Below the pieces are notes generated by a model. It did not search any database. It saw nothing but the letters and a program-made list of their open reading frames with translations, and was not told where the DNA came from. A stretch of 64,000 nucleotides of DNA from Pseudomonas migulae NBRC 103157. Lineage in GTDB: Bacteria > Pseudomonadota > Gammaproteobacteria > Pseudomonadales > Pseudomonadaceae. The translations under genes and the position numbers were made by a program. The stretch is taken from the NCBI RefSeq assembly GCF_002091715.1, contig NZ_BDAG01000012.1, positions 62,001 through 126,000 of the forward strand, given 5' to 3'. Shown here piece after piece: positions 37,083 through 45,870 of the stretch (within the stretch, counting starts at the first letter, position 1; every line of letters starts with the position of its first letter).

Positions 37083-37714
37083 TGGATGGCATACATGATT
37101 TGGGAGGTGTTCAGGGGTTTGGACGCGTGCAGCACAGCGCCAATTCACAATCTTACAAACCGGTGTTCCATGAAGACTGGGAACACCTTGGCTACAGCCT
37201 CCTGTTCCTCGGTGCGGGGGAGCTGGGACTGTTCAATGTGGATGAGCTGCGGCACGCGATCGAGCGGATGGAACCCAGGCAATACCTTACGTCCAGCTAC
37301 TACGATCGAATCATCGTGGGGGTCGCGTCACTGTTCGTGGAAAAAGGTGCAATCACCCGCCAGCGTCTTGAGGAACTTGCCGCGGGAGCGTATCCGTTGG
37401 CACTGCCTCTGGGGACCGGGCGCGCCGCCCGTCCACCAGCAACGCCGTTCCAGATCGGCGAACGGGTACGTGTGTGCGACGAACACGTCGACGGTCATGT
37501 CCGTATGCCCGGTTATGTAAGGGGCAAGTACGGGACTGTCGTGCATCGCACGACTCATGAATGGCCGTTTCCCGACACGGTCGGTCATGGCCTGCCGAGC
37601 GGCAGCGAGCCGACGTATCACGTTCTCTTCACCACTCAGGAACTCTGGGGCGATGCCGCAGACGCAGGCACGGTGGTTGTGGACCTGTTCGGCAGTTACC
37701 TGCTCAAGGCCTGA
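37082..37714 (+). CDS. nthB: nitrile hydratase beta subunit
   Basis: The product has 210 residues and begins with the family start M-D-G-I-H-D-L-G-G. The C-terminal half has F-Q-I-G-E-R-V-R-V, the R-x-P-G-Y-V-R-G-K-Y-G-T-V loop and the E-L-W-G-D-A-A segment of the SH3-like domain. The beta arginines in this fold help hold the metal claw of the alpha subunit. Start codons at 37079 and 37082 are both possible; 37082 has better spacing from GAGGG. The gene overlaps nthA. No activator (P44K/G3E GTPase) gene follows, unlike many Fe-type operons. Confidence 0.95.
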   Translation: MDGIHDLGGVQGFGRVQHSANSQSYKPVFHEDWEHLGYSLLFLGAGELGLFNVDELRHAIERMEPRQYLTSSYYDRIIVGVASLFVEKGAITRQRLEELAAGAYPLALPLGTGRAARPPATPFQIGERVRVCDEHVDGHVRMPGYVRGKYGTVVHRTTHEWPFPDTVGHGLPSGSEPTYHVLFTTQELWGDAADAGTVVVDLFGSYLLKA

Positions 37715-37815
37715 GGCCTCCCCCTTTCAGCGGATTGCTGCACGCAATGAATGGGGGAAGCCCCATTCATTTGCTTCCAGCAGCTCGCCTCCCTTTTTTC
37801 CAGCGAGGATACAAA

Positions 37816-39333
37816 ATGTCCATTATTCGACCCGACACCGACGAACTCGAGGCAGTCGCCAACAGCCTGGGCATCCACCTGACGGCCAGACAACTCGAAG
37901 ATTATCAGTCCGTGCTGCAAGCCAATTTTGACGCCTATGACGTGCTTGATCAGCAGGCCGACTTCCTCCCGCAAGTCTCTTACCCACGATCGGTCGGTCA
38001 CGTCCCGAGCGCCGCGCAGAACCTTCTCGGCGCGTGGCAATGCCAGGCGCATATCCAGGGCAATAGCGAGGGACCACTGTCCGGAAGAACGGTGGTCATC
38101 AAAGACAACATCGCCGTCGCCGGCCTGCCAATGCTCAACGGGTCGTTTACCCTGGATGGCTATCGGCCCGAAGTCGATGCAACTGTTGTGACACGCTTGC
38201 TGGATGCCGGTGCAAGCGTCGCGGGCAAGGCTGTCTGTGAGGCCCTCTGTTTTTCCGGAGGGTCGCACACTTCAGCCAGCGGTCCGGTGCACAATCCACT
38301 GCGCCCGGGCTACTCCGCCGGCGGCTCCTCCTCAGGCTGCGCTGCGTTGGTCGCCGCAGGTGAGGTCGACCTGGCAGTGGGAAGCGATCAGGGCGGATCA
38401 GTACGCATCCCCGCCTCTTTCTGCGGCGTGTACGGGATGAAGCCGACCCACGGCCTGGTGCCTTACACGGGCGCCATGCCGATCGAAAGTACCCTCGATC
38501 ATCTGGGGCCTATCACCCGCTCGGTGCAAGACAATGCGCTGATGCTCGAAGTCTTGGCCGGCGTCGACGGGCTGGATCCGCGTCAATTGGCCGGGACCAC
38601 GACTGCGCGCTACACCGAGGGCCTGTCCCGGGGCATTGCAGGGCTCAAGATAGCCGTGCTCAGGGAAGGATTCGGCCATGCCAACTCCGAGACCGACGTC
38701 GACCAGGCGGTGCGTCAGGCAGGCGAGGTGTTCCGTGCTCAAGGGGCGGTGGTCGAAGAAGTGTCCATCCCCATGCACCTGCTGGGTCCAGCCATCTGGC
38801 TGGCGATCGCTGCCGAAGGCGCCACACAGCAACTGATGCACGGCAACAGCCATGGCTTCAACTGGCGGGGGCTCTACCTGACTGACATGATGGAGCACCA
38901 TGCCAGCTGGCGAAATCGAGCGGATGATTTACCCGATACGGTCAAGACTACGATGATCCTTGGCGAGTATTTAACCCGCAAATACCATGGAAGCTATTAC
39001 GGCAAAGCCCAGAACCTGGGGCGCAAGTTGCGCCTGGCCTATGACGAGATATTGACCCGCCACGATCTGCTGCTCATGCCTACACTCCCTCTAAAAGCCA
39101 CCCCGCTACCGCCAGCCGATGCATCGTTGGCGGATTACCTGGGACGCAGTTTCGAAATGCTGGCAAACACCTGCGGTTTCGATGTCACCGGGCACCCGGC
39201 CATGTCACTCCCCTGTGCCATGAGCGATGGCTTACCCATCGGCTTGCAACTGGTGGGCAAACATTTCGCCGAAGCCGACCTTTATCGTGCGGCCTATGCC
39301 TTCGAGCAGAACTCTGACTGGAAGGTTCGCTAA
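37816..39333 (+). CDS. amidase, amidase-signature family
   Basis: The product has 505 residues. The catalytic triad is seen at K96 (V-I-K-D-N), S171 (S-A-G-G-S-S-S-G, cis-Ser) and S195 (S-D-Q-G-G-S-V-R-I-P), the same numbers as in the Rhodococcus nitrile-pathway amidases. It turns the amide made by nitrile hydratase into a carboxylate and ammonium. CGAGGAT precedes the ATG. It is the last gene of the operon, 101 bases after nthB, and completes the aldoxime to acid route. Confidence 0.94.
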   Translation: MSIIRPDTDELEAVANSLGIHLTARQLEDYQSVLQANFDAYDVLDQQADFLPQVSYPRSVGHVPSAAQNLLGAWQCQAHIQGNSEGPLSGRTVVIKDNIAVAGLPMLNGSFTLDGYRPEVDATVVTRLLDAGASVAGKAVCEALCFSGGSHTSASGPVHNPLRPGYSAGGSSSGCAALVAAGEVDLAVGSDQGGSVRIPASFCGVYGMKPTHGLVPYTGAMPIESTLDHLGPITRSVQDNALMLEVLAGVDGLDPRQLAGTTTARYTEGLSRGIAGLKIAVLREGFGHANSETDVDQAVRQAGEVFRAQGAVVEEVSIPMHLLGPAIWLAIAAEGATQQLMHGNSHGFNWRGLYLTDMMEHHASWRNRADDLPDTVKTTMILGEYLTRKYHGSYYGKAQNLGRKLRLAYDEILTRHDLLLMPTLPLKATPLPPADASLADYLGRSFEMLANTCGFDVTGHPAMSLPCAMSDGLPIGLQLVGKHFAEADLYRAAYAFEQNSDWKVR

Positions 39334-39478
39334 ACCGATGACACCCCCGACGTGAGGCACCTCACGCCGGGCTTGCCCAGACGATGCAGTGATGTGCGGA
39401 ACGGAATTGCCCGCGCAGGTGTCGTTAGTAGTAGACACCGGTGTGTCGAAATCCCGTTCAGATGAAGAGGTAGTTTTC

Positions 39479-39553
39479 ATGAACAACATCATTTACATCG
39501 TTGGGGCAGTGGTCATCGTCCTGGTTATCCTGTCGTTTGTCGGCCTCGTATAG
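39479..39553 (+). CDS. 24-residue single-helix membrane peptide
   Basis: The frame encodes M-N-N-I-I-Y-I-V-G-A-V-V-I-V and ends L-S-F-V-G-L-V, almost entirely one membrane helix. AAGAGG lies 9 bases before the ATG. Similar tiny proteins ending in L-S-F-F-G-L-R occur in many pseudomonads with no known role. It is independent of the amidase operon. Confidence 0.6.
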   Translation: MNNIIYIVGAVVIVLVILSFVGLV

Positions 39554-39805
39554 CCTGCAAGCGCAAACCCGATCCGGGGCGACGGTCGCGGTTCAGTACG
39601 AGCCAAGCCTCGGTATTCGGAGGCCTGTCAGACATGTATCCGACGACTTCTGACGGTCGTTACTTTTTGGCCTGTTGGTACAGTGATCGCACACCAGAAC
39701 ATGGACGTCTGCCACGGCTATCGCCGTTTACCTGCGCATTTATCCTTCGAGTTTTATGGTTGTGCGGCGACTCACGCAAAATCGAATCCGCCCGCACTGC
39801 CAGGG

Positions 39806-39895
39806 TGCCAACCATAAAAAACGCACAAAAAAAAACGCCACTCATTGAGTGGCGCTTTTCCGTATCTGGAGTGGGAAACGAGGCTGGAATCCGCG
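39806..39895 (-). repeat. degraded tRNA-Gly 3' end plus terminator (attachment-site remnant)
   Basis: This 90-base stretch matches 56634-56725, which contains the terminator and 3' end of the intact tRNA-Gly, at very high identity in the terminator (stem CGCCACTCA/TGAGTGGCG) and lower in the tRNA part. The attachment core reads GCCTCGTTTCCCACTCCA on the minus strand, 16 of 18 bases equal to the intact copy. The 5' part of the tRNA is absent. This is the pattern left at the far end of an element that inserted at a tRNA 3' end. Confidence 0.8.
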
Positions 39896-39901
39896 CTCTT
39901 T

Positions 39902-39965
39902 CTCCTTGAAAGTATTGATTTTTTTCCGTGATCAATGCTTTCGATGTACGGGATGATGTACGCAT
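39902..39965. repeat. boundary repeat related to 9408-9470
   Basis: CTCCTTGAAA, then ATTGA, a T tract, TCAATGCTTTCGATG and GATGTACGCAT align with the sequence beside tRNA-Cys. It directly follows the tRNA-Gly remnant. Confidence 0.5.
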
Positions 39966-40074
39966 TGTGTGAGCTTGCAAGGTGGTCAATTTTTACAAAC
40001 AGCTTCTACACCTGATTCACGAGTCACGTAGCTCGCAGTTGAGCGGCTACGGCTTTGGTGGCGCCTAACTCACC

Positions 40075-40121
40075 GCCCGATTGGATCGGTTGGTCTTCTG
40101 TCGACAGGCAGCAATCGGCCC
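40075..40121. repeat. interspersed palindromic repeat, copy 2
   Basis: CCGATTGGATCG at the left and CGACAGGCAGCAATCGG at the right, near-identical ends to copy 1 at 27247-27290. Confidence 0.6.
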
Positions 40122-40398
40122 AGAGTATGTAAAAAACGCTCTTCTTCATCTATTTCGTTTGGGGCGATAGAGACCTGAACGCCATCGATGACGCTCGAAA
40201 ACCCGCACCGTTTCTGGCCGTTGGAAAACTGGGTCGATGCCGCAAGTGCCGTGGTGATCAATACAACCTACAAGCATCGGTGGCGAATGCACGGCGATCA
40301 ATTCGATCATCCAGGAATTCACCCCGACACGCTATCGCAGCTGGGTCGACCTGATCATCAACGGCACATCCTGATATCTTTAAACCCGCTTTTGATGA

Positions 40399-41700
40399 TT
40401 ATCTTGCGGCAGCCCGTTTCGCTTGAATTGAGGGGGCGATGTGTGAAGCACTGATACGGTCCACCAGGTATCGCGCATCTTTTGCCACACCGGAAAAACG
40501 CCCCGACCCCCATGTGTACAACCATGGTAATCCGAGGAAATACAGACCTGGCTGCGCCGTGACTCCACGTTGGTGGCCCGGGTGGCCACGGCCATTGAAG
40601 ACGGGAGCCTCTACCCAGGTAAAATCCGGGCTGAAGCCGATGCACCAGATTATGCTGGTGATGCCCGACGCCTCAAGGTCCAGTTCGCCGCGCTCTTGTT
40701 CGGGTAACCAGTTCGGCTGATAGCGTTCGCCGGTGGGCGCATCGATCGAGTTCTCCTCGATGTACTTGTCGATTGAGCCGTTGATGCGGTTGTACACCGC
40801 ATCAGCGTTGTCCAGGCTCTCTCCCAGGTTCTCGGCAAATTGCATGCGCGTGCCCTGCAACCCTTCGAGACGACCGAACAACTCCATGCCTTCCAGGGCG
40901 AATTTACGCAGGTCGATATCGCGCCCGCCATCGCGTCCCGTGACGTAATGGTTGGTGTTGTCGCGCACACCTTCACGCAGCGGATGGGTGTCGACGCCGA
41001 TCTCGTAGTAGCCCATTTCCGCCAGCCAGTCGACCACGTCCTTGCCCCGATAGAAGCGCGCACAACGCGGTGCATCGCCGACCGCAAGATAGACTTTGCG
41101 CCCGGCCAGATGCAGGTCCTCCGCAATCTGTGCCCCCGATTGCCCGGAGCCAACCACCAGTACGTTGCCAAGAGGCAATGAATCGGGGTTACGGTATTGC
41201 TCCGAATGCAGTTGATGAATACCCGCTGGCAAACGTTCCGCCAGGCGCGGAATGATCGGCGTGTGATATCCGCCCGAAGCGACAATCACCTGGTCAGCGG
41301 TGAATTCGCCTTGGGTGGTATGCACCTCGAAACCTCCAAGTGCGCGAGGGACCACGCGCTGCACGGTAACGCCCTCGCGAACCGGCGCGTTCACCGATCT
41401 GACGAAGCCGGCCAGGTATTCGTTAATCTCGTCCTTTTTCATGAAGCCGTGAGGATCGGTCCCCTTGAAATCATCGACGTAGGTATAACCCGGCAAGGCG
41501 CATTGCCAGTTAGGCGTGACGAGACTGAAGGCGTCCCACCGCTGATTGCGCCAGGTATGGGTCAAGCTGTGCTTTTCCAGCACCAGATGGTCAATCCTTT
41601 CCTGTTGCAGGTAATAACTGGCAGACAACCCGGCTTGGCCGCCGCCAACGACGATCACACCGTAGTGCGGGATTTTGATTGAAGTAAGATGGCTGGTCAT
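40399..41700 (-). CDS. flavin-dependent oxidoreductase of the Nit1C cluster (MSMEG_0569 family)
   Basis: The product has 433 residues of the flavin-containing monooxygenase type. The FAD loop is V-V-G-G-G-Q-A-G-L-S, the second dinucleotide loop is V-V-G-S-G-Q-S-G-A-Q-I, and H-T-W-R-N-Q-R-W-D follows the first. It is probably an NADPH-dependent oxygenase acting on a nitrogen compound. AGGAG precedes the ATG at 41700. It is the last gene of the seven-gene nitrilase cluster; the role of this conserved member is not settled. Confidence 0.9.
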   Translation of the reverse strand: MTSHLTSIKIPHYGVIVVGGGQAGLSASYYLQQERIDHLVLEKHSLTHTWRNQRWDAFSLVTPNWQCALPGYTYVDDFKGTDPHGFMKKDEINEYLAGFVRSVNAPVREGVTVQRVVPRALGGFEVHTTQGEFTADQVIVASGGYHTPIIPRLAERLPAGIHQLHSEQYRNPDSLPLGNVLVVGSGQSGAQIAEDLHLAGRKVYLAVGDAPRCARFYRGKDVVDWLAEMGYYEIGVDTHPLREGVRDNTNHYVTGRDGGRDIDLRKFALEGMELFGRLEGLQGTRMQFAENLGESLDNADAVYNRINGSIDKYIEENSIDAPTGERYQPNWLPEQERGELDLEASGITSIIWCIGFSPDFTWVEAPVFNGRGHPGHQRGVTAQPGLYFLGLPWLYTWGSGRFSGVAKDARYLVDRISASHIAPSIQAKRAAAR

Positions 41701-41752
41701 AACGTTGCTCCTGTCATTGGTGACGATAAGAATCCAGGGGGGAATCAATGAA

Positions 41753-42088
41753 TCAGAATGAGCTCCAGCCCGCACCGATCACTTGTCCTGCGCCTTCGGT
41801 ACGCATGCTCAGAATGTCCACCTGGCCATCGGCGAGGGCTGGATCGACCAGGTAACTGGCCTGGCCCTTGAGGGAACTCAAGGTGTCCATGGCCGAACTG
41901 CAATAGAACCCTTTGACCTGCTTGACCCGCTCCGAGGCGTTGTTCAAGGCGTTTTCGATGCGCTGTAGAAAATCCGGCAACGAGTAGCTGGCGCCTTCTT
42001 CCAGGTATTGGAAAATCACGGTCGAGGGTGAATAACCGTTAGTTTCGCGGCCATTGGGCCAGCGGATTTTGAAATTGACGGCGGGCAT
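41753..42088 (-). CDS. MSMEG_0570 family nitrogen-starvation-type protein
   Basis: The product has 111 residues with the N-terminal motif F-x-I-R-W-P-N-G and a helical middle (L-P-D-F-L-Q-R-I-E-N-A-L) typical of this small Nit1C-associated family. The reaction is unknown. It starts 1 base after the stop of the AIR-synthase-like gene, so the two are tightly coupled. Confidence 0.88.
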   Translation of the reverse strand: MPAVNFKIRWPNGRETNGYSPSTVIFQYLEEGASYSLPDFLQRIENALNNASERVKQVKGFYCSSAMDTLSSLKGQASYLVDPALADGQVDILSMRTEGAGQVIGAGWSSF

Positions 42089-42089
42089 G

Positions 42090-43121
42090 TCAGCGCTCCT
42101 GTTGCTTGAGATTCAAAGGGGTCAGGTCCAGATGGGAATAACTGAAGCCGGTAAATGCCTGTTCACGCAGGTTCCAGAATTCGCCGTGCCGATCGTCGAG
42201 CCGGACAGTCAACGCGCCACTGGCATTGACCTGGCCGATGCGTTCACAGCGCACGCCTTCGACGGCAAACTCGGCTTGCACCTGCGGCCAGTCACGTTCA
42301 TCGAGGGTCATCAAGAAGCCGTAGCTGGGGAACACCTGCAGCCAACGCGAGAGGTCGGCATCCGGCGGACATGGCAGTGCCATCAGGTCGATCGTCGCTC
42401 CGCAACCGGTGGTTTCCAGCAGCATCAACAGACTGCCGAGCACCCCGGCATTGCTGATGTCTTTGGCCGCATTCAGCAGTTTGGCGTCCGCCAGGCGCGG
42501 CAGCACATCAAGCTTGCTGCGCAGGCGTTCGGCCGGCACGCCTTCGAAAGCTTTCCAGTAGGCGCTGTCGGCGTGCCAGGCGCCGTCAAGGTCCACCGCC
42601 ATGGCGATGACTTGACCGGGCGCGACGTGCAAGGTCGACAACAAGGTTTGCGCGACTCCGGTAATCGCCACGGCCAACGCGGTCGGATTACCGGTGGTGA
42701 GGCTGGTGTGCCCGCCGGCCAGCAGCACACCATAGGCCTCGCAGGCGCCGCGAATACCCGCAAGCATTTGCTGTGAGGCGTCGTTGTCGTGATGCCAAAA
42801 CGCATTGACCACCGCGGTCGCGCGACCGCCCATGGCAGTGATGTCGCTGACATTGGCCATGACTGCCGACCACCCGGCAAACCACGGTGCCGACTCGACG
42901 AACACCGGCAACATGCCTTCGATGGCCAGCAATTGAAAGTGATCGCCACAGGCAATCGCCGCCGTGTCATCGCCGGGCAAGGCGTAAAGCTGTTCGCGAG
43001 TCAGTGATTGTTGGCTGCTGCCGATCACGGCTGCGGGTTGCTGGATCGCCTGTTTCGAGCGCATCGCCGGGGTATTGCGCAAGTTGTCGAGCAGCGCGGG
43101 TAGATCGATGATGTCAGCCAT
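42090..43121 (-). CDS. AIR-synthase-like protein of the Nit1C cluster (sll0787 family)
   Basis: The product has 343 residues with the PurM/SelD/ThiL-type ATP-binding fold: P-G-D-D-T-A-A-I near residue 50, the V-M-A-N-V-S-D-I-T-A-M-G-G segment, then G-G-H-T-S and D-L-D-G. It is expected to use ATP to activate an amide or similar oxygen. This gene is a constant member of Nit1C clusters. It overlaps the upstream acetyltransferase gene by 8 bases. Confidence 0.9.
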   Translation of the reverse strand: MADIIDLPALLDNLRNTPAMRSKQAIQQPAAVIGSSQQSLTREQLYALPGDDTAAIACGDHFQLLAIEGMLPVFVESAPWFAGWSAVMANVSDITAMGGRATAVVNAFWHHDNDASQQMLAGIRGACEAYGVLLAGGHTSLTTGNPTALAVAITGVAQTLLSTLHVAPGQVIAMAVDLDGAWHADSAYWKAFEGVPAERLRSKLDVLPRLADAKLLNAAKDISNAGVLGSLLMLLETTGCGATIDLMALPCPPDADLSRWLQVFPSYGFLMTLDERDWPQVQAEFAVEGVRCERIGQVNASGALTVRLDDRHGEFWNLREQAFTGFSYSHLDLTPLNLKQQER

Positions 43122-43674
43122 GGCGAACCACCTTCAGTGCACGCAACGACACCTGACGCGGCATCAACGGGTAGCTCGGCAAGTCTGCCTGCATCAGGCA
43201 ATGCGGCTGGCCGAGTAATTCCAGCTGTTCAAGGGTGTGCCAGCCAAGGCCATGAAAGTAGTTTTCGTTTTGCGTCTGCACCGTGGCGCGAAACACCTCG
43301 CAGCCCAGTTCCTTGGCTCGCGACACGGCTTCGTTGACCAACGCCTTACCAATCATGCTGTGACGCCGATATGCCGGCGCAACGCACAAGCGCCCGCCGA
43401 ACCACAGGCCTGGCTCGGGCTGATAGATGCGCACCGCGCCGACAACCTGATCGGAGATCCCGCAATTGCCGGCCAGGGCAACGATGGCAATTGCCTGAAA
43501 ATCATGGCGGTCCTTGTCCTGCACCAGCAGTTGTTGCTCATCGGAAAACACCGAGCGCCGCAGGGCGAAATAGGCCTGTTTCTCCCACTGTTCGCTGGCG
43601 GGTTTGACCAACAACTCACCGGCACGGAACGGTTCAAACGTGCTGTCGACCAAAGCAAAGGCGAGATTCGGCAT
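43114..43674 (-). CDS. GNAT acetyltransferase of the Nit1C cluster (MSMEG_0567 family)
   Basis: The product has 186 residues. The acetyl-CoA loop region reads R-R-H-S-M-I-G-K-A-L-V-N-E-A and lies after the beta-4 strand L-C-V-A-P. The C-terminus has F-H-G-L-G-W. Family members in this cluster have no proven substrate. The start at 43674 has GGAGAA upstream; the longer frame is not supported. It sits between the radical SAM and AIR-synthase-like genes. Confidence 0.9.
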   Translation of the reverse strand: MPNLAFALVDSTFEPFRAGELLVKPASEQWEKQAYFALRRSVFSDEQQLLVQDKDRHDFQAIAIVALAGNCGISDQVVGAVRIYQPEPGLWFGGRLCVAPAYRRHSMIGKALVNEAVSRAKELGCEVFRATVQTQNENYFHGLGWHTLEQLELLGQPHCLMQADLPSYPLMPRQVSLRALKVVRHG

Positions 43675-43688
43675 GGGAGTTCTCCGGC

Positions 43689-44771
43689 TTATTCGTAGCT
43701 TTTGAGGGCCGAGCACGCGCCACATTTGGCGCAACCGGCGTTGATCTGATCGGAGTGAAGACCGTGGCGACGCAGGCTCGCACCGATCTGCGGATACAAA
43801 CGGGCCATCATCGCGCTGTCGGGTTTCGGGTGATGGGCCAACGGCGTGCCGTCGATGGGCACGAACGGCACCACGAACGGGTAAACCCCCAGCGCGCATA
43901 AACGCTCGCTCATTTCACTGATCGCGGCTTCGCTGTCGCCCAGCCCGGCGAGAATGTAAGTGCTGACTTGGCCGCGACCGAACACTTCGACTGCGGCGCT
44001 AAAAGCGTCGAAATACCGGCTCAGCGGCACTTCGGCCTTGCCCGGCATGATCCGTTGGCGCACTTCATCGGTGACCGCTTCCAGGTGCATGCCCAGCGAC
44101 ACCACGCCGCTGTTGGCCAGACGCTGGAACCAGCGATCATCGTCCGGCGGCTCGCATTGCGCCTGAATCGGCAGCTCCACCGCTGCAGTCACCGCCGCGG
44201 CGGATTCACATAAGATGGCCGCGCCTCGGTCCAGGGTTTGCGGCGTGCCGGTGGTCATCACCATGTGCTTAACGCCATCGAGTTCCACCGCCGCTTTTGC
44301 CACTTCAGCCAGTTGCTGCGGACGTTTGCGGGCGATGGTTTTACCCGCCGCCAGCGACTGGCCGATCGCACAGAACTGGCATGAACTGCCGCGATCGTTG
44401 AAACGAATGCAGTGCTGCAACACCGTGGTCGCGAGGACATCGCTGCTGTGCAGTGTGGCGATTTTCCAATAGGGAATGCCGTCGGCAGTGCTCAAACCAT
44501 AGAACTTCGGCACGCCTGGCATCTGCACTTGACCGACCTGCAAGCCTTCGCGAAAGATCAGCGCCTGGCTGCCATCGGCGCTGGGTTGCGCTTGATAGGG
44601 TGAATCCTGCGAGGCCTGATTGAGGATCGGCACCATCATGGTCCGGCTGCCAAAACTCAGCGCCTTGTGATCCGACGGTCCTGCGCCACCTTGCCGGGAC
44701 AGGCCGTTCTGCGCAGCCGGCCAACGCACGCCATGGCATTGCAGTTCAGCGAGCAATTCATTGGTTTGCAT
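43689..44771 (-). CDS. radical SAM protein of the Nit1C cluster (MSMEG_0568 family)
   Basis: The product has 360 residues with a TIM-barrel radical SAM domain. The cluster-binding cysteines are in [14 protein letters not shown], a C-x9-C-x2-C spacing instead of the usual C-x3-C-x2-C. Further cysteines near the end, C-A-K-C-G-A-C, may hold a second iron-sulfur centre. A GAGGAGT site precedes the ATG at 44771. It overlaps the nitrilase gene by 14 bases. The substrate is unknown. Confidence 0.92.
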   Translation of the reverse strand: MQTNELLAELQCHGVRWPAAQNGLSRQGGAGPSDHKALSFGSRTMMVPILNQASQDSPYQAQPSADGSQALIFREGLQVGQVQMPGVPKFYGLSTADGIPYWKIATLHSSDVLATTVLQHCIRFNDRGSSCQFCAIGQSLAAGKTIARKRPQQLAEVAKAAVELDGVKHMVMTTGTPQTLDRGAAILCESAAAVTAAVELPIQAQCEPPDDDRWFQRLANSGVVSLGMHLEAVTDEVRQRIMPGKAEVPLSRYFDAFSAAVEVFGRGQVSTYILAGLGDSEAAISEMSERLCALGVYPFVVPFVPIDGTPLAHHPKPDSAMMARLYPQIGASLRRHGLHSDQINAGCAKCGACSALKSYE

Positions 44772-45735
44772 GATCGGACTCCTCGTCGGCAACCGATGCA
44801 AAGTGGCCGCTGCGCTCATGGACATGCGCCGTGGGCGTGCGGTCGATCAACAGGCTGAGCAACTCCGGACGGCTGTAGTGCCCGACCGAATCCATCATGC
44901 GTTTGCGCTTGTCGATCAGTGCCAGATCGAGGTCGGCAATCACCACGCCTTCGCCGGAACGCAGCGGTTCTCCGAGCAATTTGCCTTCGGGAGAGACGAT
45001 GGCGGTGAAGCAGCCACCCGAGATCGGGCCGGGGCCGCAACCGGTGTCCTGCATGATCTGGCCCTGCTGATCGGCATCCAGCCATGCGGTGGCGTTGACC
45101 ACGAAACAACCGGATTCCAGGGCGTGATGGCGGATGGTGACTTCGATTTGCTCGGCAAAAATATCGCCCACCAAGGAGCCGGGAAACATCGCAGCGTGGA
45201 TCTGCTCGCCGTCCGCCATCAAGGCGTAACGGGCCAGCGGGTTGTAATGCTCCCAGCAGGCCAGCGAGCCGATGCGCCCCACGGCACTGTCGATCGCGCG
45301 CAGTCCCGAACCATCGCCCTGACCCCAGACCATGCGTTCATGGTAGGTCGGGGTGATCTTGCGTCGGTGCTGAATCAGGCTGCCATCGGCATCGAAGAGT
45401 AATTGCGCGTTGTAGATCGTTCCGCCATCGCGTTCATTGACCCCGATGGACACGACCATTCCCGCTTGTTTACACGCCTCGCCAACTGCGAGTGTCGCGG
45501 CGGACGGCACGGTCACCGATTGATCGAGCAATTTGAGGTGTTGTGCACCCATGGCAAAGGCCGGTTGCACAAAGGAAAAATAAGGGTAGTAAGGCACCAC
45601 CGTTTCCGGAAACACGGCGAACTGGACGCCTTGTCGGCCGAGGGCGATGATCTGTTGGCAGATCTTGTCCACGGTGCCTTCGCGGCTGTAAAGCACCGGG
45701 CTGATCTGTACGGCAGCTGCGCGAATGATGGCCAT
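44758..45735 (-). CDS. nitC: Nit1C-type nitrilase
   Basis: The product has 325 residues of the nitrilase superfamily, branch 1. The catalytic triad is E44 (F-P-E-T), K126 ([10 protein letters not shown]) and C160 (L-A-C-W-E-H). It converts nitriles, including 2-hydroxynitriles formed from cyanide and keto acids, to carboxylic acids and ammonium. The ATG at 45735 gives the normal start of the family. The 135-base gap before it contains a REP pair. Related genes were shown to be needed for cyanide and nitrile use in P. pseudoalcaligenes; here the role is inferred from cluster identity. Confidence 0.95.
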   Translation of the reverse strand: MAIIRAAAVQISPVLYSREGTVDKICQQIIALGRQGVQFAVFPETVVPYYPYFSFVQPAFAMGAQHLKLLDQSVTVPSAATLAVGEACKQAGMVVSIGVNERDGGTIYNAQLLFDADGSLIQHRRKITPTYHERMVWGQGDGSGLRAIDSAVGRIGSLACWEHYNPLARYALMADGEQIHAAMFPGSLVGDIFAEQIEVTIRHHALESGCFVVNATAWLDADQQGQIMQDTGCGPGPISGGCFTAIVSPEGKLLGEPLRSGEGVVIADLDLALIDKRKRMMDSVGHYSRPELLSLLIDRTPTAHVHERSGHFASVADEESDHANQ

Positions 45736-45772
45736 GAGGGGTCCTGGTCTTGAGGTGATTGAAGATGCAAGC

Positions 45773-45864
45773 CTGTAGGCGCCGGCTTGCGGGCGATAGC
45801 GGCAGATCATCAACACGGATCTCACCTGACAAATCGCCATCGCCAGCAAGCCGGCTCCTACACG
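45773..45864. repeat. REP pair inside the Nit1C operon
   Basis: TGTAGGCGCCGGCTTGCGGG at the left and GCCAGCAAGCCGGCTCCTAC at the right are inverted REP units of the fluorescens group. It lies between the first gene of the cluster and the nitrilase gene and could affect message stability. Confidence 0.85.
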
Positions 45865-45870
45865 GTGTAA

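Larger units (their letters stand above)
39554..40398. other. 845-base gap with island edge and repeats
   Basis: No gene is supported. It holds the degraded tRNA-Gly 3' end with its terminator (39806-39895), the boundary repeat (39902-39965) and palindromic repeat copy 2 (40075-40121). Frames in 40160-40398 have no family features. Confidence 0.55.

Noticed and set aside
40188..40398. Short plus-strand frame near the end of the flavin oxidoreductase gene
   Set aside because: There is no ribosome site, no family pattern and it overlaps the oppositely oriented gene.
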